64,000 bases of DNA from Ptychodera flava (taxonomy: Eukaryota > Hemichordata > Enteropneusta > Ptychoderidae), in the NCBI RefSeq assembly GCF_041260155.1, contig NC_091941.1, forward strand, positions 25,542,247-25,606,246, in the 5' to 3' direction. The notes beneath the pieces were generated by a model. It did no database searches. It was given only the letters and a program-made list of their open reading frames with translations, and had not been told where the DNA came from. Each line of letters begins with the position of its first letter. Position 1 is the stretch's first letter. The position numbers and the translations under genes are program-made. Positions 23,701-32,015 of the stretch are shown here, one piece after another.

Positions 23701-23749
23701 TTACGATGAGCTCTCAGCGCTAGTCAAATCAGCTGCAACTCACTCTTAA
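2042..23749 (+). CDS. COG2: Conserved oligomeric Golgi complex subunit 2 (17 visible exons, first coding exon missing)
   Basis: COG2 is a subunit of lobe A of the COG tethering complex, which captures retrograde vesicles at the Golgi. Coding exons: 2042-2203, 2566-2631, 2891-2971, 6444-6547, 10611-10716, 11062-11241, 11537-11658, 15764-15893, 16224-16363, 16700-16761, 18957-19123, 19612-19737, 20014-20089, 20358-20503, 21969-22105, 22983-23157, 23663-23749. All junctions are AG acceptors and GT donors and phases agree throughout, giving 688 residues plus TAA. Segments shared with the human family include ELINKDYADFVNLS, LSVPLGQLREEVL, LRTYATIDKT, PRLYRRTN and GMSDDDKIRLQLALDV. Human COG2 is about 740 residues, so roughly the first 20-30 residues are absent; no matching exon was seen in 1-2041. 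The introns at 2972, 6548 and 11659 are swollen by repeats. Identity is from recognised family sequence, not from a search. Confidence 0.96.
2566..2631 (+). CDS. COG2: COG2 exon, 22 codons
   Basis: Encodes VGMDKAINNLSVPLGQLREE and two further residues, one of the most conserved blocks of COG2. Acceptor TCTAG, donor GTAAGT, phase 0. Confidence 0.96.
2891..2971 (+). CDS. COG2: COG2 exon, 27 codons
   Basis: Encodes the helical segment that begins TVRNAMDEAIQVVEKK and ends EIRKRK, matching human residue for residue without gaps. Acceptor CAAAAG, donor GTGGGT. It is followed by the intron filled by the inverted-repeat element. Confidence 0.93.
3083..3300 (+). repeat. 33-bp tandem array (left subterminal)
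   Basis: About six units of 33 bp starting GACAAAGTGAGCGTC at 3083, 3116, 3149, 3182, 3215 and 3248, decaying after that. The GAGCGT core occurs twice per unit. Because 33 is divisible by three, minus-strand frames stay open and give repetitive peptides; these are not genes. Confidence 0.9.
4088..4180 (+). repeat. GTT trinucleotide-rich tract
   Basis: Interrupted runs of GTT (4088-4107, 4131-4143 and around 4170-4180) inside the 3059-6413 element. Confidence 0.85.
5256..5393. repeat. Perfect palindrome, 68-bp arms, 2-nt loop
   Basis: Arm 5256-5323 is the reverse complement of 5326-5393 with AA between them. The arm contains GCTATTCAGCTCTGGGACTA and CCCCATAGACGAGTATACAG. A related palindrome lies at 6042-6162. 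Confidence 0.95.
5664..5700. repeat. (CT)n microsatellite
   Basis: About 17 CT dinucleotides, slightly interrupted at the 3' end, inside the 3059-6413 element. Confidence 0.95.
6042..6162. repeat. Second copy of the palindromic unit, 60-bp arms
   Basis: Arms 6042-6101 and 6103-6162, nearly perfect, sharing GCTATTCAGCTCTGGGACTA and CAGAAGCGAGAAA with the 5256 palindrome. The outer flanks (CACAGTC on the left, GACTGTG on the right at about 6171) also match. The centre differs: AACAACC/GGTTGTT here. Confidence 0.93.
6249..6392 (-). repeat. Inverted counterpart of the 33-bp array (right subterminal)
   Basis: Degenerate repeats of GACGCTCAGTTTGACGCTCA and ATTTTCCACAAAGTGCT, the reverse complement of the left array. 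Together with 3083-3300 they form long imperfect inverted repeats. Confidence 0.85.
6444..6547 (+). CDS. COG2: COG2 exon after the transposon-filled intron
   Basis: Encodes the segment containing IIQSVDKMEKIL, aligned without gaps to human VIRSVEKIEKIL. Acceptor TACGTAG lies only 30 bp beyond the end of the inserted element. Ends in phase 2, donor GTAAGC. Confidence 0.94.
6598..7833 (+). repeat. 150-bp tandem array with continuous open frame
   Basis: About seven and a half copies with exact 150-bp spacing: ATGTTTCAACCGATTTTATT or a close variant recurs at 6841, 6991, 7141, 7291, 7441, 7591 and 7741. A unit also contains TACGATTTTTTCATGTACA and CAATATGGCTGCC. It is preceded by a G/C-rich leader with GTGCGTGC and CGTCCGTC repeats. 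The frame from 6646 is open for 395 codons because 150 is a multiple of three. The translated unit (FKVGTRTLTYVIHMHV, LLRFFHVQSHNS) resembles no protein known to me. It is in COG2 intron 6548-10610. Confidence 0.9.
8135..9795. mobile_element. piggyBac-like non-autonomous element
   Basis: TTAA target duplications at 8131-8134 and 9796-9799 flank inverted termini CCCTTTTCCTGCC and GGCAGGAAAAGGG. A TTAA duplication and termini starting CCC are typical of the piggyBac superfamily. Variants of CAAGTCG/CGACTTGGCAG recur within it near both ends, e.g. around 8146, 8260, 8450 and 9330. At 1.66 kb with no recognisable transposase it must be mobilised in trans, if at all. Confidence 0.8.
10611..10716 (+). 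CDS. COG2: COG2 exon, 106 nt
   Basis: Completes a serine codon across the junction and encodes ELTGQLIERVASEFNQLQF followed by a segment ending VESIRP. Acceptor CCACCAG, donor GTAAGT. Confidence 0.95.
11062..11241 (+). CDS. COG2: COG2 exon, 60 codons
   Basis: Contains RQCLRTYATIDKTKDAEML and VVKPYMDE, both strongly conserved. Acceptor TTTGCAG, donor GTAAAC, phase 0. Confidence 0.96.
11537..11658 (+). CDS. COG2: COG2 exon, 122 nt
   Basis: Encodes VISEQYIQNNPQGLQGMYNK and onward to the CQHIRAVTSPIHR segment. Ends in phase 2 before a 4.1-kb intron that carries the palindrome and the antisense ORF. Confidence 0.95.
12011..12159. repeat. Large palindrome, 68-bp arms
   Basis: Arms 12011-12078 and 12092-12159 with three mismatches and a 13-nt spacer. 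They include ATCCCATGG, GTTTGACGTCATCGTATAC and GTGTTTTTCGCGGAGCCG. The A/T flank extends the pairing further with one bulge. It lies in COG2 intron 11659-15763. Confidence 0.93.
12168..13498. mobile_element. Possible short-inverted-repeat element
   Basis: TATCACATGAACA at 12168-12180 is mirrored by GTTCATGTGATA ending at 13498. The enclosed DNA is more CpG-rich than the surrounding intron. Near the right end lies an imperfect hairpin (TGACGTACAACAGG with CCTGTTCTACGTCA). A 156-codon ORF at 12347-12817 has no recognised homology. The short terminus makes this tentative. Confidence 0.35.
14163..14573 (-). CDS. Unidentified antisense ORF inside COG2 intron
   Basis: 136 codons on the opposite strand within the 11659-15763 intron. 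The product is hydrophilic and acidic. An internal Met opens MESEDSETLTAAVLRELSMF, which looks like a natural N-terminus and a short amphipathic helix; the C-terminal part includes MEFTKWKELTDFMTLDSALQ. It ends at TAA, but the last codons overlap a GC-type donor (AAAAG then GCAAGT), so it could also be one exon of a longer nested gene. No family was recognised. Confidence 0.35.
   Translation of the reverse strand: MHKEKIFTSSPEGYSWRECQTAVPCKMESEDSETLTAAVLRELSMFFDKKDSLKSDKGRQGENFAMATSTATTSDNQGEVIPTGKSFHEEDTSKTMEKAGMEDNHPQDENTAVMEFTKWKELTDFMTLDSALQKGK
15764..15893 (+). CDS. COG2: COG2 exon, 130 nt
   Basis: Encodes GYDFLVNAVWPEIV and FAPGNPDVFHQ, matching the human blocks GYDFLVNSVWPQIV and FNPGNPDAFHE. 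Acceptor GCAAAAG, donor GTGAGT. Confidence 0.96.
16224..16363 (+). CDS. COG2: COG2 exon, 140 nt
   Basis: Encodes HCGSQASVKRLRAHPSY and WSLPVYFQIR, conserved in the family. Acceptor TTTCACAG, donor GTAAAG, ends in phase 2. Confidence 0.96.
16700..16761 (+). CDS. COG2: COG2 short exon, 62 nt
   Basis: Encodes FQEIAGSFETALLTPFN and onward, equivalent to human FREIAGSLEAALTD. Followed by a 2.2-kb intron, phase 1. Confidence 0.94.
18060..18380 (+). repeat. Dispersed intronic repeat, copy 1
   Basis: Shares with 22190-22480 the landmarks GATATTCAGACTCTCAAA, GACCATTTTGA(A/G)TTTCAAATATT and TTTTGA(C/A)AGAGA, in the same order and spacing. No terminal repeats are visible. Confidence 0.75.
18957..19123 (+). 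CDS. COG2: COG2 exon, 167 nt
   Basis: Encodes a Trp-rich helical segment including CWADKIYLPALCHRFWKLTL, equivalent to human CWSDEMFLPLLVHRLWRLTL. Acceptor ACTTCAG, donor GTAAGT. Confidence 0.95.
19612..19737 (+). CDS. COG2: COG2 exon, variable linker
   Basis: 42 codons. The first half is a polar, poorly conserved linker; the second half, ending LISLISDLDQINAK, matches the human LVYVVADLDKLQEQ segment. Donor GTCAGT. Confidence 0.9.
20014..20089 (+). CDS. COG2: COG2 exon, 76 nt
   Basis: Encodes LPDLLKDMMQPKLTKLNFKD and a few more residues, matching the human LPELLEIIKPKLEMIGFKN block. Ends in phase 1, donor GTAAGT. Confidence 0.93.
20358..20503 (+). CDS. COG2: COG2 exon with PRLYRRTN motif
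   Basis: Encodes the ALKEAQEAIVRLIP helix and ends with DIPRLYRRTNRE, a hallmark COG2 sequence. Acceptor ATTTCAG, donor GTAAGT. Confidence 0.96.
21969..22105 (+). CDS. COG2: COG2 exon, 137 nt
   Basis: Encodes VPSKSSVYVDNVVRPLKVFL and a C-terminal-domain helix. Ends in phase 2, splitting a Glu codon across the next intron. Confidence 0.94.
22190..22480 (+). repeat. Dispersed intronic repeat, copy 2
   Basis: Begins GGTAGAATGCACCTCTGGGA, then CAGATATTCAGACTCTCAAA. Same family as 18060-18380 and 38610-38905, in COG2 intron 22106-22982. Confidence 0.78.
22983..23157 (+). CDS. COG2: COG2 exon, 175 nt
   Basis: Contains VLDSVKKMEESLKKLK and GMSDDDKIRLQLALDV, the best conserved C-terminal block. 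Acceptor ACACAG, donor GTAAGT. Confidence 0.97.
23227..23415. mobile_element. MITE-like element with CAGTGTTTTCTCCAG ends, copy 1
   Basis: Left CAGTGTTTTCTCCAGG and right CCTGGAGAAAACACTG are perfect inverted repeats around 189 bp. The interior holds a 27-base G run. CAGTG-type termini recall hAT elements; no convincing 8-bp target duplication is visible. In the last COG2 intron. Confidence 0.65.
23347..23373. repeat. Poly(G) tract, 27 bases
   Basis: Uninterrupted run of G on the plus strand within the MITE-like element at 23227-23415. Length is prone to assembly and sequencing error. Confidence 0.95.
23663..23749 (+). CDS. COG2: COG2 terminal coding exon
   Basis: 28 codons plus TAA. Residues include LGISSSDVPCYDELSALVKS, matching human LGLQASDIKSFSALAELVAA. 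Acceptor TTCACAG. Confidence 0.94.
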   Translation: MEQLGISSSDVPCYDELSALVKSAATHS

Positions 23750-24640
23750 CGACCAAGGACTAGATCGTGATGACTTTCCATTGGAAATCGCGCATTAAGA
23801 TCGTGTCTTTCTGAACACTTGAGACCACTCACTGACTCTATTGTCTACCTGTAGAACAATAACAGTGCAATACTTGTGAGGGACACTGAGTTTTAAAGCC
23901 CAGTTTCAACCTCCCAATAGCTCAGCAGACATCTCTGCCACGGTATCCAGTGCCACGCGAAGGGCAAAAGATTTGCATGTTATATATGGGGTTTTAATTT
24001 TGATATTCCTCCATAGAAACCACTTTGTACAGGGACTTTGTGCATGAGTATAACAGGGTAAAAGGTAATGTTGGAACACATGAAGGGACAGTTTAGGTCT
24101 GCCAAAGTCCGTAGATGTCACAAGATTCTGCTATTCAGTGTTTCACATATTTGAAGCATCAGTGGTGTGCTTTGCTGGAAGACCTCGTATTGTGGAAGAT
24201 GTATGGAACATCAGCCCACTGGGTTTATTTTCAGGGCAGTAAAAGGTTTTGTAATCTTATAGCTAGACAGTGACATACTCTATATTCTGGCAGAAATTGC
24301 CAATTTTTGTGATAAGATGCTCATTGCGTGGGAAGAAATGTCCTTAGTGTCAACAAGATGCTTGTCAACCAGTATAGTGCATACAGAAGTTTGACCAAAG
24401 TAAATTGGCAGGTGCTAGGGATGGGTTTTTTCGACAGACAGGGGCCGGGGAAAACAGACTGGGGTGGGGGAAACAGACTGGGGTTGGGAAAATAGGCAGT
24501 TACTGGTGGTGCAGTAAATTATGTCAAACGCTTCATGATTTCTGGAGCATAGTACTTCTTGACTGAGTCAATATTTACTTTGTATATTGTGGTAATGTAT
24601 AATATGAAGAATAAAAGTGGTACAATAATGGTAGCTGGTG
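23750..24640 (+). other. COG2: Probable COG2 3' untranslated region
   Basis: Non-coding sequence after the COG2 stop, running to just past an AATAAA hexamer. The extent is inferred from that signal. At 24440-24500 there is a short degenerate G-rich repeat of about 18 bp. Confidence 0.6.
24610..24615 (+). terminator. COG2 poly(A) signal
   Basis: Canonical AATAAA about 860 bp after the COG2 stop codon, the first clear hexamer on this strand downstream. Confidence 0.6.
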
Positions 24641-25012
24641 CTGTTGTTATTTTTTAATGTCATAAGGGTTTCAGATTACCTGTCCAAACTGCAATGTTGG
24701 TCTGCCCATTGTTGTATGTTTTTTACCTCATCAGTTGTGTTTATGTTTAGTATTTCTTGTATCAGAATTGTCTACCCCGAGTACATTGTTTACTTTACCG
24801 GTAACACTAAAAATTCATATCATGGTTGAATCAAGCAAATTACATGTTGGTGTCAGTGAGTCGTTCTGCCTTTCAATCAAAAAACGCTGAAACCCGTCCA
24901 CTTCAAAAACTCAAAAAACAAGGACACCCCACCCCTCTTCAAATATTAGCAGGATGACACACACACCATGCAGAAGAAAGCAGATTAGGCTCTGCAATAC
25001 TAATCTTAACAA

Positions 25013-25115
25013 CCCTGATGTGGTTTTTGCAGACTGAGGCTGTACAGCAGAAGGGCCCCAAGCATGCGAGAGCCTGTACGCCGAGCGACCGCGGTTTGCA
25101 AAAACTGTATCAGGG
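25013..25115. mobile_element. Small inverted-repeat element, about 103 bp
   Basis: Left CCCTGATGTGGTTTTTGCA and the complement of right TGCAAAAACTGTATCAGGG agree at 16 of 19 positions. No target duplication was recognised. It lies between COG2 and SAYSD1. Confidence 0.5.
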
Positions 25116-27603
25116 CAGTAATGGTTCTATCATATACCTTATGGAATGATAAATATGTATTAAAAAATATTGTGCAAAGATTTAGAGATAGAAATCCATG
25201 CAATGTCAAACATTTATTTTTGTAAATTTTTCGGAAAAGTGATGGCCGTATCCTGTGGCGTATTGATATACATAATGATGTCACTTGTTTACCGGTAGAA
25301 CTTGTAGAGCAATGTATGTTTACCAACAAAGAATGAGGTGTAAATTGAGGTGTAAGAAGAACGGTGTGGTGTAATATCATAAATTTTATTCCTCCGGCAG
25401 GGAGATGAGATCATCAGTAAAAAGCTTTGATAGAAAGAAATATTGTGCCTTTATATAATTTTATGAGTATTTCGCAATGAAATGACCATGTACTTGAAGC
25501 TGGGCGATAGGTGACGGCTAGGCTTAGCTGATCTGTTGCATGATCGCACTCGATCTAATTTATATTCACTTCACTTTCAAATCTTTCAAAAACACAGACA
25601 TCATCGATAATGTGCTTAGTCAGCACTTGAAACTGAGAAATACCACCTGATTTCGCTAACTTCACTGTCGCCCGTACAATCAAAATGAGGAGACGTTCAA
25701 ATCTCGCTCTGGCTTTGTTTACAAATGAAACGTTTGCTGATAGCAACGCGCTTATAGTAACCAGAATGAAACTAGCTCCGAAATGCACATACTTGCTCAT
25801 ATTTGGGCAAAGTGTGCTTGGGTGTGATATGGCAAATTATTACAAAAATATGAGGGCGTCTTTTCCCATAGCGTTACACAGGAACGTGGCTCTAGGTATA
25901 TGATAATGCCCAAAAGGGCTTTAGCAACTAAAACCTACATGCGTTTTTTTTGTGAAAAAGATAAATTTTATTACAACACAATGGTAACTATGAATGAGTT
26001 GAGCGAACAAACAAAATTACAAAGCAACTTGTCTGAAAAAATTAGTCATTTATGTAGAAAAGAAAGAAAATATCAATAAAATCATATCATCATATGTATA
26101 CGCGTGTTCATGATGCATCTTTCCAGTCATACAAAGCTTGAAGACTTCATGATATAACCATCAGCTTTGTTCATCATCTTCTAAGTGAAATACAATATAC
26201 TCATTTAGGAAGAAAGATAACATTTGAATTGGATTGTAGGGTAACTTTATTCCCATCAAGAGTAGCTGAATTTCTAATATTCCAAACTCTGTATGTGTAT
26301 TTTACAAAGGAAGTGATACAGTATATAATGTCTGATGTTGCATTATTATCATTTTAACATTTTCAATTCATACAATTGCTAATCATTTGATAATGGTATT
26401 GTTATCAAATTATGTTTTCTTACAAAGGAAGAAATGCATTTCTGCCAATTTTCATTTGCGTATTACACTCAAGTACAAATATGGCATTTTCCATCACTTA
26501 TTCCAGTAAATATTAAAAGTTTTGGCCATGCTTCTTTTAATTAGGCCTCTGTGAAATATCTTCCAATTTAAATCATTCACTGAATTGCTTACAATTCTTG
26601 TTGAATTAAGATGACTGATTAAGAAAGCTTTGTAATTGTTAGTGAGAGTATGATTCTCAGCCCATGGCATTTTGGCCAATTTGACCGTTGACTTAATGCC
26701 ATTTCTTCTCAACTAATTCCAATAAAGTTACTTGGTTTTGACATCACTCTTTGTCAGACCATTGTTCCTTCAGTCTATCATATCATAGCTGTCTTCATTT
26801 TGAATGTTTGAATTGATTATTAGTTTTCAGGAATCTGGAATTGAGTTGAGTAATGCTTCAAATTCTTATATTCCTCTTGCATATATACCATCTCTTTAAT
26901 TTTTGCAATTTAATATTTTTCATTGTTCAAGCCAGTCATTTCTGTTATCATCCCACATATTTTTATGCCGTAACATTTTACTCATAGACCATTTCTCATT
27001 GAAAAGGATACTACCTTAATTCTTCACGTTACCATGCACGCATTTCACTTTGAAGCTCATCCTCCTTTCAGAAGAGTAATATAAACAGCGCCCCCAACGT
27101 GAACTCTTCATGATGCCATCCCATCAACTAGGAAATTCTCATGGTCTTCGTTCAGTGGACCAACCAAATAGATTTAGGAATTATTTTCAGTTTTGAAGCA
27201 TACTATGATACACTATTGTTAAACCTTTCCATCAAAATATTTTTATTAGTCCTCTTAAAAATATATACATGTAACTTTATACATTTTGGCATTTGCGTAG
27301 ATGTGATTGTCGACCTTTAGAGGTGACATGCTCAGTGTCTACCTTCTTGCATCTGAAATATTTCTGAGTAACAAAATGTCATAACAGTATTAACTGATAA
27401 CAGTCTCTCAAATCAAAGGCCTCAATAGGTGTAAAGCTCTAACACGATGCACATATTTCTATCGTTAGAGGGCGCCCTTTCTCCAAAATCCGCTTGTTTA
27501 TACAGAGGAGTGGTAAACTGGCTATGGCCAGATTCATCCCATTGGAAAACAGCACTGTGTTTTGGGGCCAAGAGAGAATAGCTGCATGTAAACTGACTGC
27601 CTG

Positions 27604-27653
27604 CTCTTGTTTATTTTGAGATATCTGTCTAGATATCTTAAAATAAACAAGAG
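27604..27653. repeat. Hairpin, 23-bp arms
   Basis: CTCTTGTTTATTTTGAGATA to 27626 pairs with 27631-27653 with a single mismatch and a 4-nt loop. Probably within the SAYSD1 3' untranslated region, where it could form RNA structure. Confidence 0.85.
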
Positions 27654-28056
27654 ATCTTGAATAACAAATGTAAAGCAATGTCTACATGATTATAAAATTG
27701 CCTCCTTATCATCAATTCAGTAACCCATAAATGATTCTTGATGGATATAACCATTCAAAGTAATTCAATTAACACAATATAGGAACAGTATTGCACATCT
27801 AGTATAATGTCTCTGACTTTTCCTCCACTCCTGTAGTCCACGTCTAGTTGATGGAATGCAGGGCTTATCAATTGATATAGTCACCTCTGCACAGTTGAGT
27901 TGGATAGTAATGAAATTCAAAATTGTCATTCCGTGTCATGTGAATATAGAGCATAGTAATTCATCCATTCAAAATATTTTCCAAAATATGGATTATGGGG
28001 TATCATGGAGGAACAAGCCTAGATTTAGTGTTGGCTGTTGTGGTTTTCATTTGCTT

Positions 28057-28404
28057 TCATTTGACAGATCCTGGTCCATACATCATCTCCCTCTCAAACT
28101 GTTCGGCCGTCAGCGTACCGTCGATCCTTTCACAATTCGGATTGAAGACAGAGTAGGCACTCAGTTCGCCCGGCTTCCTCACGACGTCACTTCTCATACT
28201 GGCGTAGACCAGGTAAAAGAGAGTCAAGACCAAGAAAACAGCAGCAAATTCAAGTTTGATAAAGAGGACGAGAAGGACAACCCAGAGGGTACACTTGAGA
28301 AACAACGGTTTTGTAAATATGGAATTGTCTCTGCGAAGAAACTGTGTTACCCTTGGTACTGATGCTTGTGTGGGATTGCTGGAATTCACTTCATTGCTGC
28401 CAGT
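28057..28404 (-). CDS. SAYSD1: SAYSD1 exon 2 with SAYSvFN domain
   Basis: 115 codons plus TGA. Carries the membrane segment and the SAYSVFN motif that defines the family. The acceptor is a T-run followed by ACAG, immediately above 28404. Confidence 0.95.
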   Translation of the reverse strand, partial: TGSNEVNSSNPTQASVPRVTQFLRRDNSIFTKPLFLKCTLWVVLLVLFIKLEFAAVFLVLTLFYLVYASMRSDVVRKPGELSAYSVFNPNCERIDGTLTAEQFEREMMYGPGSVK

Positions 28405-29413
28405 CTGTAAAAAAAATGCACACACATTTACATCAAAAGAGGCTTGCCATGAATTGCTGTCACGTTAAAAACGAATCACAGAATAGTGTGTTTACAAAGA
28501 CAAAAGCAACAATAACTGTTGATACTTACAGAATGCGAGGTGCAATTGTTCTCGGATATTATTAAATGAGGGAAGATTTTTGTCAAGACTTGTCTGCACG
28601 TATGCAAATAGGGTGTTTCTATAAATGTCTTGTTTTGTTCCGCCAGAGAAAGGGAAAAACACCAATATTTCTACACGTTTATCCAAGTTTATTTTCCAAT
28701 TTGTGGAAAAGGGAAGCAGTTAACAATCCATCACCCTGTTTTGTTTGTGGAGTGACCGTGGTTCAAGAAATGTGTAGAACGTTTTCAGAAAGTCTTCCAC
28801 GTCACGCAGGAAAACTCAAAAGTGCATCAATAATTAGGCATGTGAGGAACCAAGGAGTGGATGAACTTGAAATAAACAGTGTCCTCGGTTTACCCAAGCG
28901 CGGTTGTCACGAAAGAAGGGGACTCATAGTGAGATGACCAAAACAAATCGTAAAATGTAATTTGAAGAACTAAACATATGACGTCATACGGTGCACTGTG
29001 TTGGGGTTTCCGAGAACGAAGGTGGCCGTGGGTGAGTATTACTATTTGGCAGGACCACGGAACAGGACTGTCCCAGACGTAACCGGATATTACTTCGAAG
29101 TAAAGCGTGTAGGTGGGTCCAATCGGACGAACGTTACCGAACAAATCTACAACGGAAAATAGTTCGCACTTCGACCAGATAACGAAAGAATAATAGGCTG
29201 CAAATGCAAGCGCAAGTGGGTGTCTGAAACCATATTCACGATCACACTCTGAGCTCACAGCGCTTCGTCGACAATACTTACTTGTGGCACTGACTGTGTA
29301 GTCTGCGTTTCGGCGTCGTTTCCACTGGTAAGTGACTGGTTTGCTACGGTCGAATGTTTGTAGTTTCCCTCTCTTGCCTTTCTTGCTCGATACGCGGCTA
29401 ACTGCGATTCCAT
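28057..29413 (-). CDS. SAYSD1: SAYSvFN domain-containing protein 1
   Basis: Two exons on the minus strand, 29413-29282 and 28404-28057, encode 159 residues. The start is an ATG whose product opens MESQLAAYRARKAREG, like the N-terminus of vertebrate SAYSD1 (EFRAARKRAG). A hydrophobic segment around residues 79-107 (LWVVLLVLFIKLEFAAVFLV and onward) is a membrane span or hairpin. The C-terminus carries the family signature SAYSVFNPNCERIDGTLTAE. Human SAYSD1 is 183 residues. In mammals it is an ER membrane protein that binds UFMylated ribosomes at stalled translocons; this role is transferred from the family. The intron has donor GTAAGT and acceptor TTTTACAG, phase 0. Confidence 0.93.
29282..29413 (-). 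CDS. SAYSD1: SAYSD1 exon 1
   Basis: 44 codons from the ATG at 29413-29411 to VPQ before the donor GTAAGT. Encodes the basic N-terminal region and a polar Thr/Gln-rich linker. The surrounding sequence is richer in CpG than the rest of the window. Confidence 0.9.
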
Positions 29414-32015
29414 GCTGACCTCACTCCCTATGCACTCGGTAGGGTTCCTAATTCAACAGCTGGAAAACGATATCCTTCGATCCCGGTCCACTTGTAAACA
29501 TACGTCAACGTGATACAAGGTTAACTTTATGGACACTTTGTTCGAGACAAAAATCACAATAGATACATTAAAAATTTGAAAGAAAGTTCACATTTATGTC
29601 AAAGAGTGTTTTATTGTAGAAAAATTAAACAAATTGAAGAACAATGCAAAGTATTTTTCTCTCTTACACAAAAGTTTCCTTTTATTTTTACGAACAATTG
29701 TACTGCTAAAGTGGCCATGGTATTACTGTTTATCAGGTGACCATAAATCGTAATCTGTACTTCGTACCACACAGGAAATCGAAACGCCTCGCCGGTCCGT
29801 TCGTGCAGGCTCCGATATAAACAACAGCAACTTGTGATTTTTTACCTATCTTTGCAGCGCATCTACGCCTTTAGGAACGGACGGACTGTCATCTTGAGGA
29901 TTTTGGTCAACCAGATTCGGCAGCACAGCTCGCAGCGGGAGGGGCTCGACAAACAACACTTGGCCCATTCGTTTGATTTGAGCATATGTAATAATGTATG
30001 TATCAACTAATCGTTCTTTGCAATATCTTACCGTCTATGGAATTTGGAAATTGAAATATGACAATATAAATAGTACGTTATCAGGAAATAGGTCGGAGAT
30101 AGATATTTTGATGTCGTCATCGACTGCAGTCTACCCTTGTTGCGTGAGCTAGCTGAGCGCAAAGCAAGTGGCACGTCCCCGGGCATGGCAAAGTAACTGA
30201 CATGCACCCTGGGTTTCGTTGCATGCTGCATCATTTGCAAATGTTCATCGTCGATTGACCATCAATTGATTATGGGCGGCCCCTCTTCTTCCAGTATTGA
30301 ACTCTTCAAACGAAGTTTCAAAAGTTATTAAGATAAGGTTCACAGGTATTAGCACTTAGGTGATTATTAACAATGAGAAATAATATTAATGTAGTTTTAA
30401 ATTTTAAGCTATGCAGTGTTGACCTCACAGTGCCCAGTGGAGACTGTTGAAACACGGCCTCACTTTCATATTGTCACAGTCCCTCTATCCATGCGTGGAG
30501 GGACCTTTTTAGATTAATAGCAAACGATGAAATTTCTGAAATTTCACAAATCAAGATCAGGACACAAATTTTAGTAGGAAAATATATGTAGGAATTAGAC
30601 ACTGAAACTATGAGTTAAAGCCTTGCACTGAAGGTCGTCTGAAACTACACCGCCAAGGGCACAGTCACACTTAAATATTAACATTAAGGAATGAGATCGT
30701 TTGACAATATTTTGATTATTTGTACTCTCGGTTTTGCTGCGGAGATTATTTGGCTGTAATTCAACTTTCGAATTCACAGTTCATTGTCAGAGGAAACGAG
30801 ATGTTCAAAATTAATGCTGGTCATCTGCCATTTTGAAAAAAAATCAGTGACCTTGCCACAAACAAAATATTATAAAAGGGTCTTCAGTATCCAACGTGAT
30901 CTTCAACCCACACAGAGGAGAGTCAATGGGTACACATGAAGATACAGTTACTTCAGACCGGATCTAATTTCAAGACAGCCTAAATTTCAGGACATGTGTG
31001 CTCATTTTAAAGAAAAACAAACAAAGAAGAAAAGGCAATGATAGTTATCTTCAGAGTTGTCTGTCTTTATCACCTCAGGGATTTCTCAAATTGAATAAAA
31101 CTATGGTGAATTACTTTCTTAGTAGCAGACATAAATTTGACATCAAATGAAATCTCACTTTCTTTGCTTTTCCAAAAGGACATAGTTTCCAAATTGAATA
31201 ATCAATATCATTGATTATTTCCTTCTACCCTATCAACTGTGACTGCTCTTAGATCAAATTTATGACGGGTTGATCATTGTGTGTTGAATCACGTTTTAGG
31301 CCACACATATAATGAAACAAAGTCATGCCAGTGATTATTAGTCTGATGATGACCAAGTTCCTCTGAAGCATAATGAACTGACGTATATTGCCAATCAAAC
31401 TCTTTGTGTTTACACAATGGAGATGTTGACATCACTGAATGTTCTCCCATTAGATACCGAAGCTTCTGACCTATCTGACATGTCATAATTTCCTGTCACC
31501 ATTGGTAACATAATAATGTTCTTTTCAAGCTACTAAAACAATACACCTCGTCTTGCAAAGACCCTGACGATTTATGTACTGAACAACAGATACCTGTACC
31601 ATAAGATGTGATAGATTTTCAGTGCCCCATTCAGAATCATATTATTGTACAGTCATGAATTCCCTAGAATTACTTTGTGATTCCATAGAATTACTTTGTG
31701 AGCATGGTGTATATTTACAAATTAGAAAAGTATAAGACATTCATGGCAACGTGTTTTATTTCTTTTTTTTGGTAAACTGTATGAGTTCATTTTGCACGGA
31801 GTGCAGTTTGCATTTTTTAAAAACCATTTGTTCATTCAGTCATGTTGGTGTACCTGTGCAACAGCTGTTTACATTGTATTGTTGATATTTGCATACTGTC
31901 TAACTGTCAAAATTCAAACACTAAACGTAAAATGCCGAACTTCAAAACATCTTGTGTGGAACAATGGATTCTGCTCCCAAGCTGTGGCTGATTTCTACTT
32001 TCTGTGTCATTTCAG
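29414..32015. promoter_or_regulatory. Divergent SAYSD1/FRMD8 upstream region
   Basis: SAYSD1 starts leftward at 29413 and the first coding exon of FRMD8 begins rightward at 32016, so both promoters are expected here. CpG-rich sequence lies at about 29240-29480 and 29760-29960. No TATA box or specific factor site is convincing. The FRMD8 5' non-coding exon was not located. The rest, 30020-32015, is AT-rich with nothing recognised. Confidence 0.4.
29858..29995 (+). other. Orphan exon-like open segment
   Basis: Follows a good acceptor (CTTTGCAG, pyrimidine-rich) and ends at a possible donor GTATGT, 46 codons, phase 0. The peptide begins RIYAFRNGRTVILRILVNQI and continues to a Gln/His-rich part. 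RIYAFRNG faintly resembles the first strand of doublecortin-type domains, but not enough to assign it. It could be a 5' exon of an FRMD8 isoform, a stray exon, or chance. Confidence 0.22.

Larger units (their letters stand above)
24641..28056. other. Interval between COG2 and SAYSD1 (convergent 3' ends)
   Basis: No recognised gene. Contains a small inverted-repeat element at 25013-25115 and a 23-bp-arm hairpin at 27604-27653. The part next to 28056 is presumably SAYSD1 3' UTR; minus-strand AATAAA hexamers occur near 27242 and 26245. Short ORFs at 25555-25903 on both strands show no family resemblance. Confidence 0.4.

Noticed and set aside
28566..29258. ORFs on both strands in the SAYSD1 intron
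   Set aside because: Two opposing 122-123-codon ORFs overlap. A third open frame nearby (EYYYLAGPRNRTVPDV) lacks a start codon and splice support. None matched a known family.
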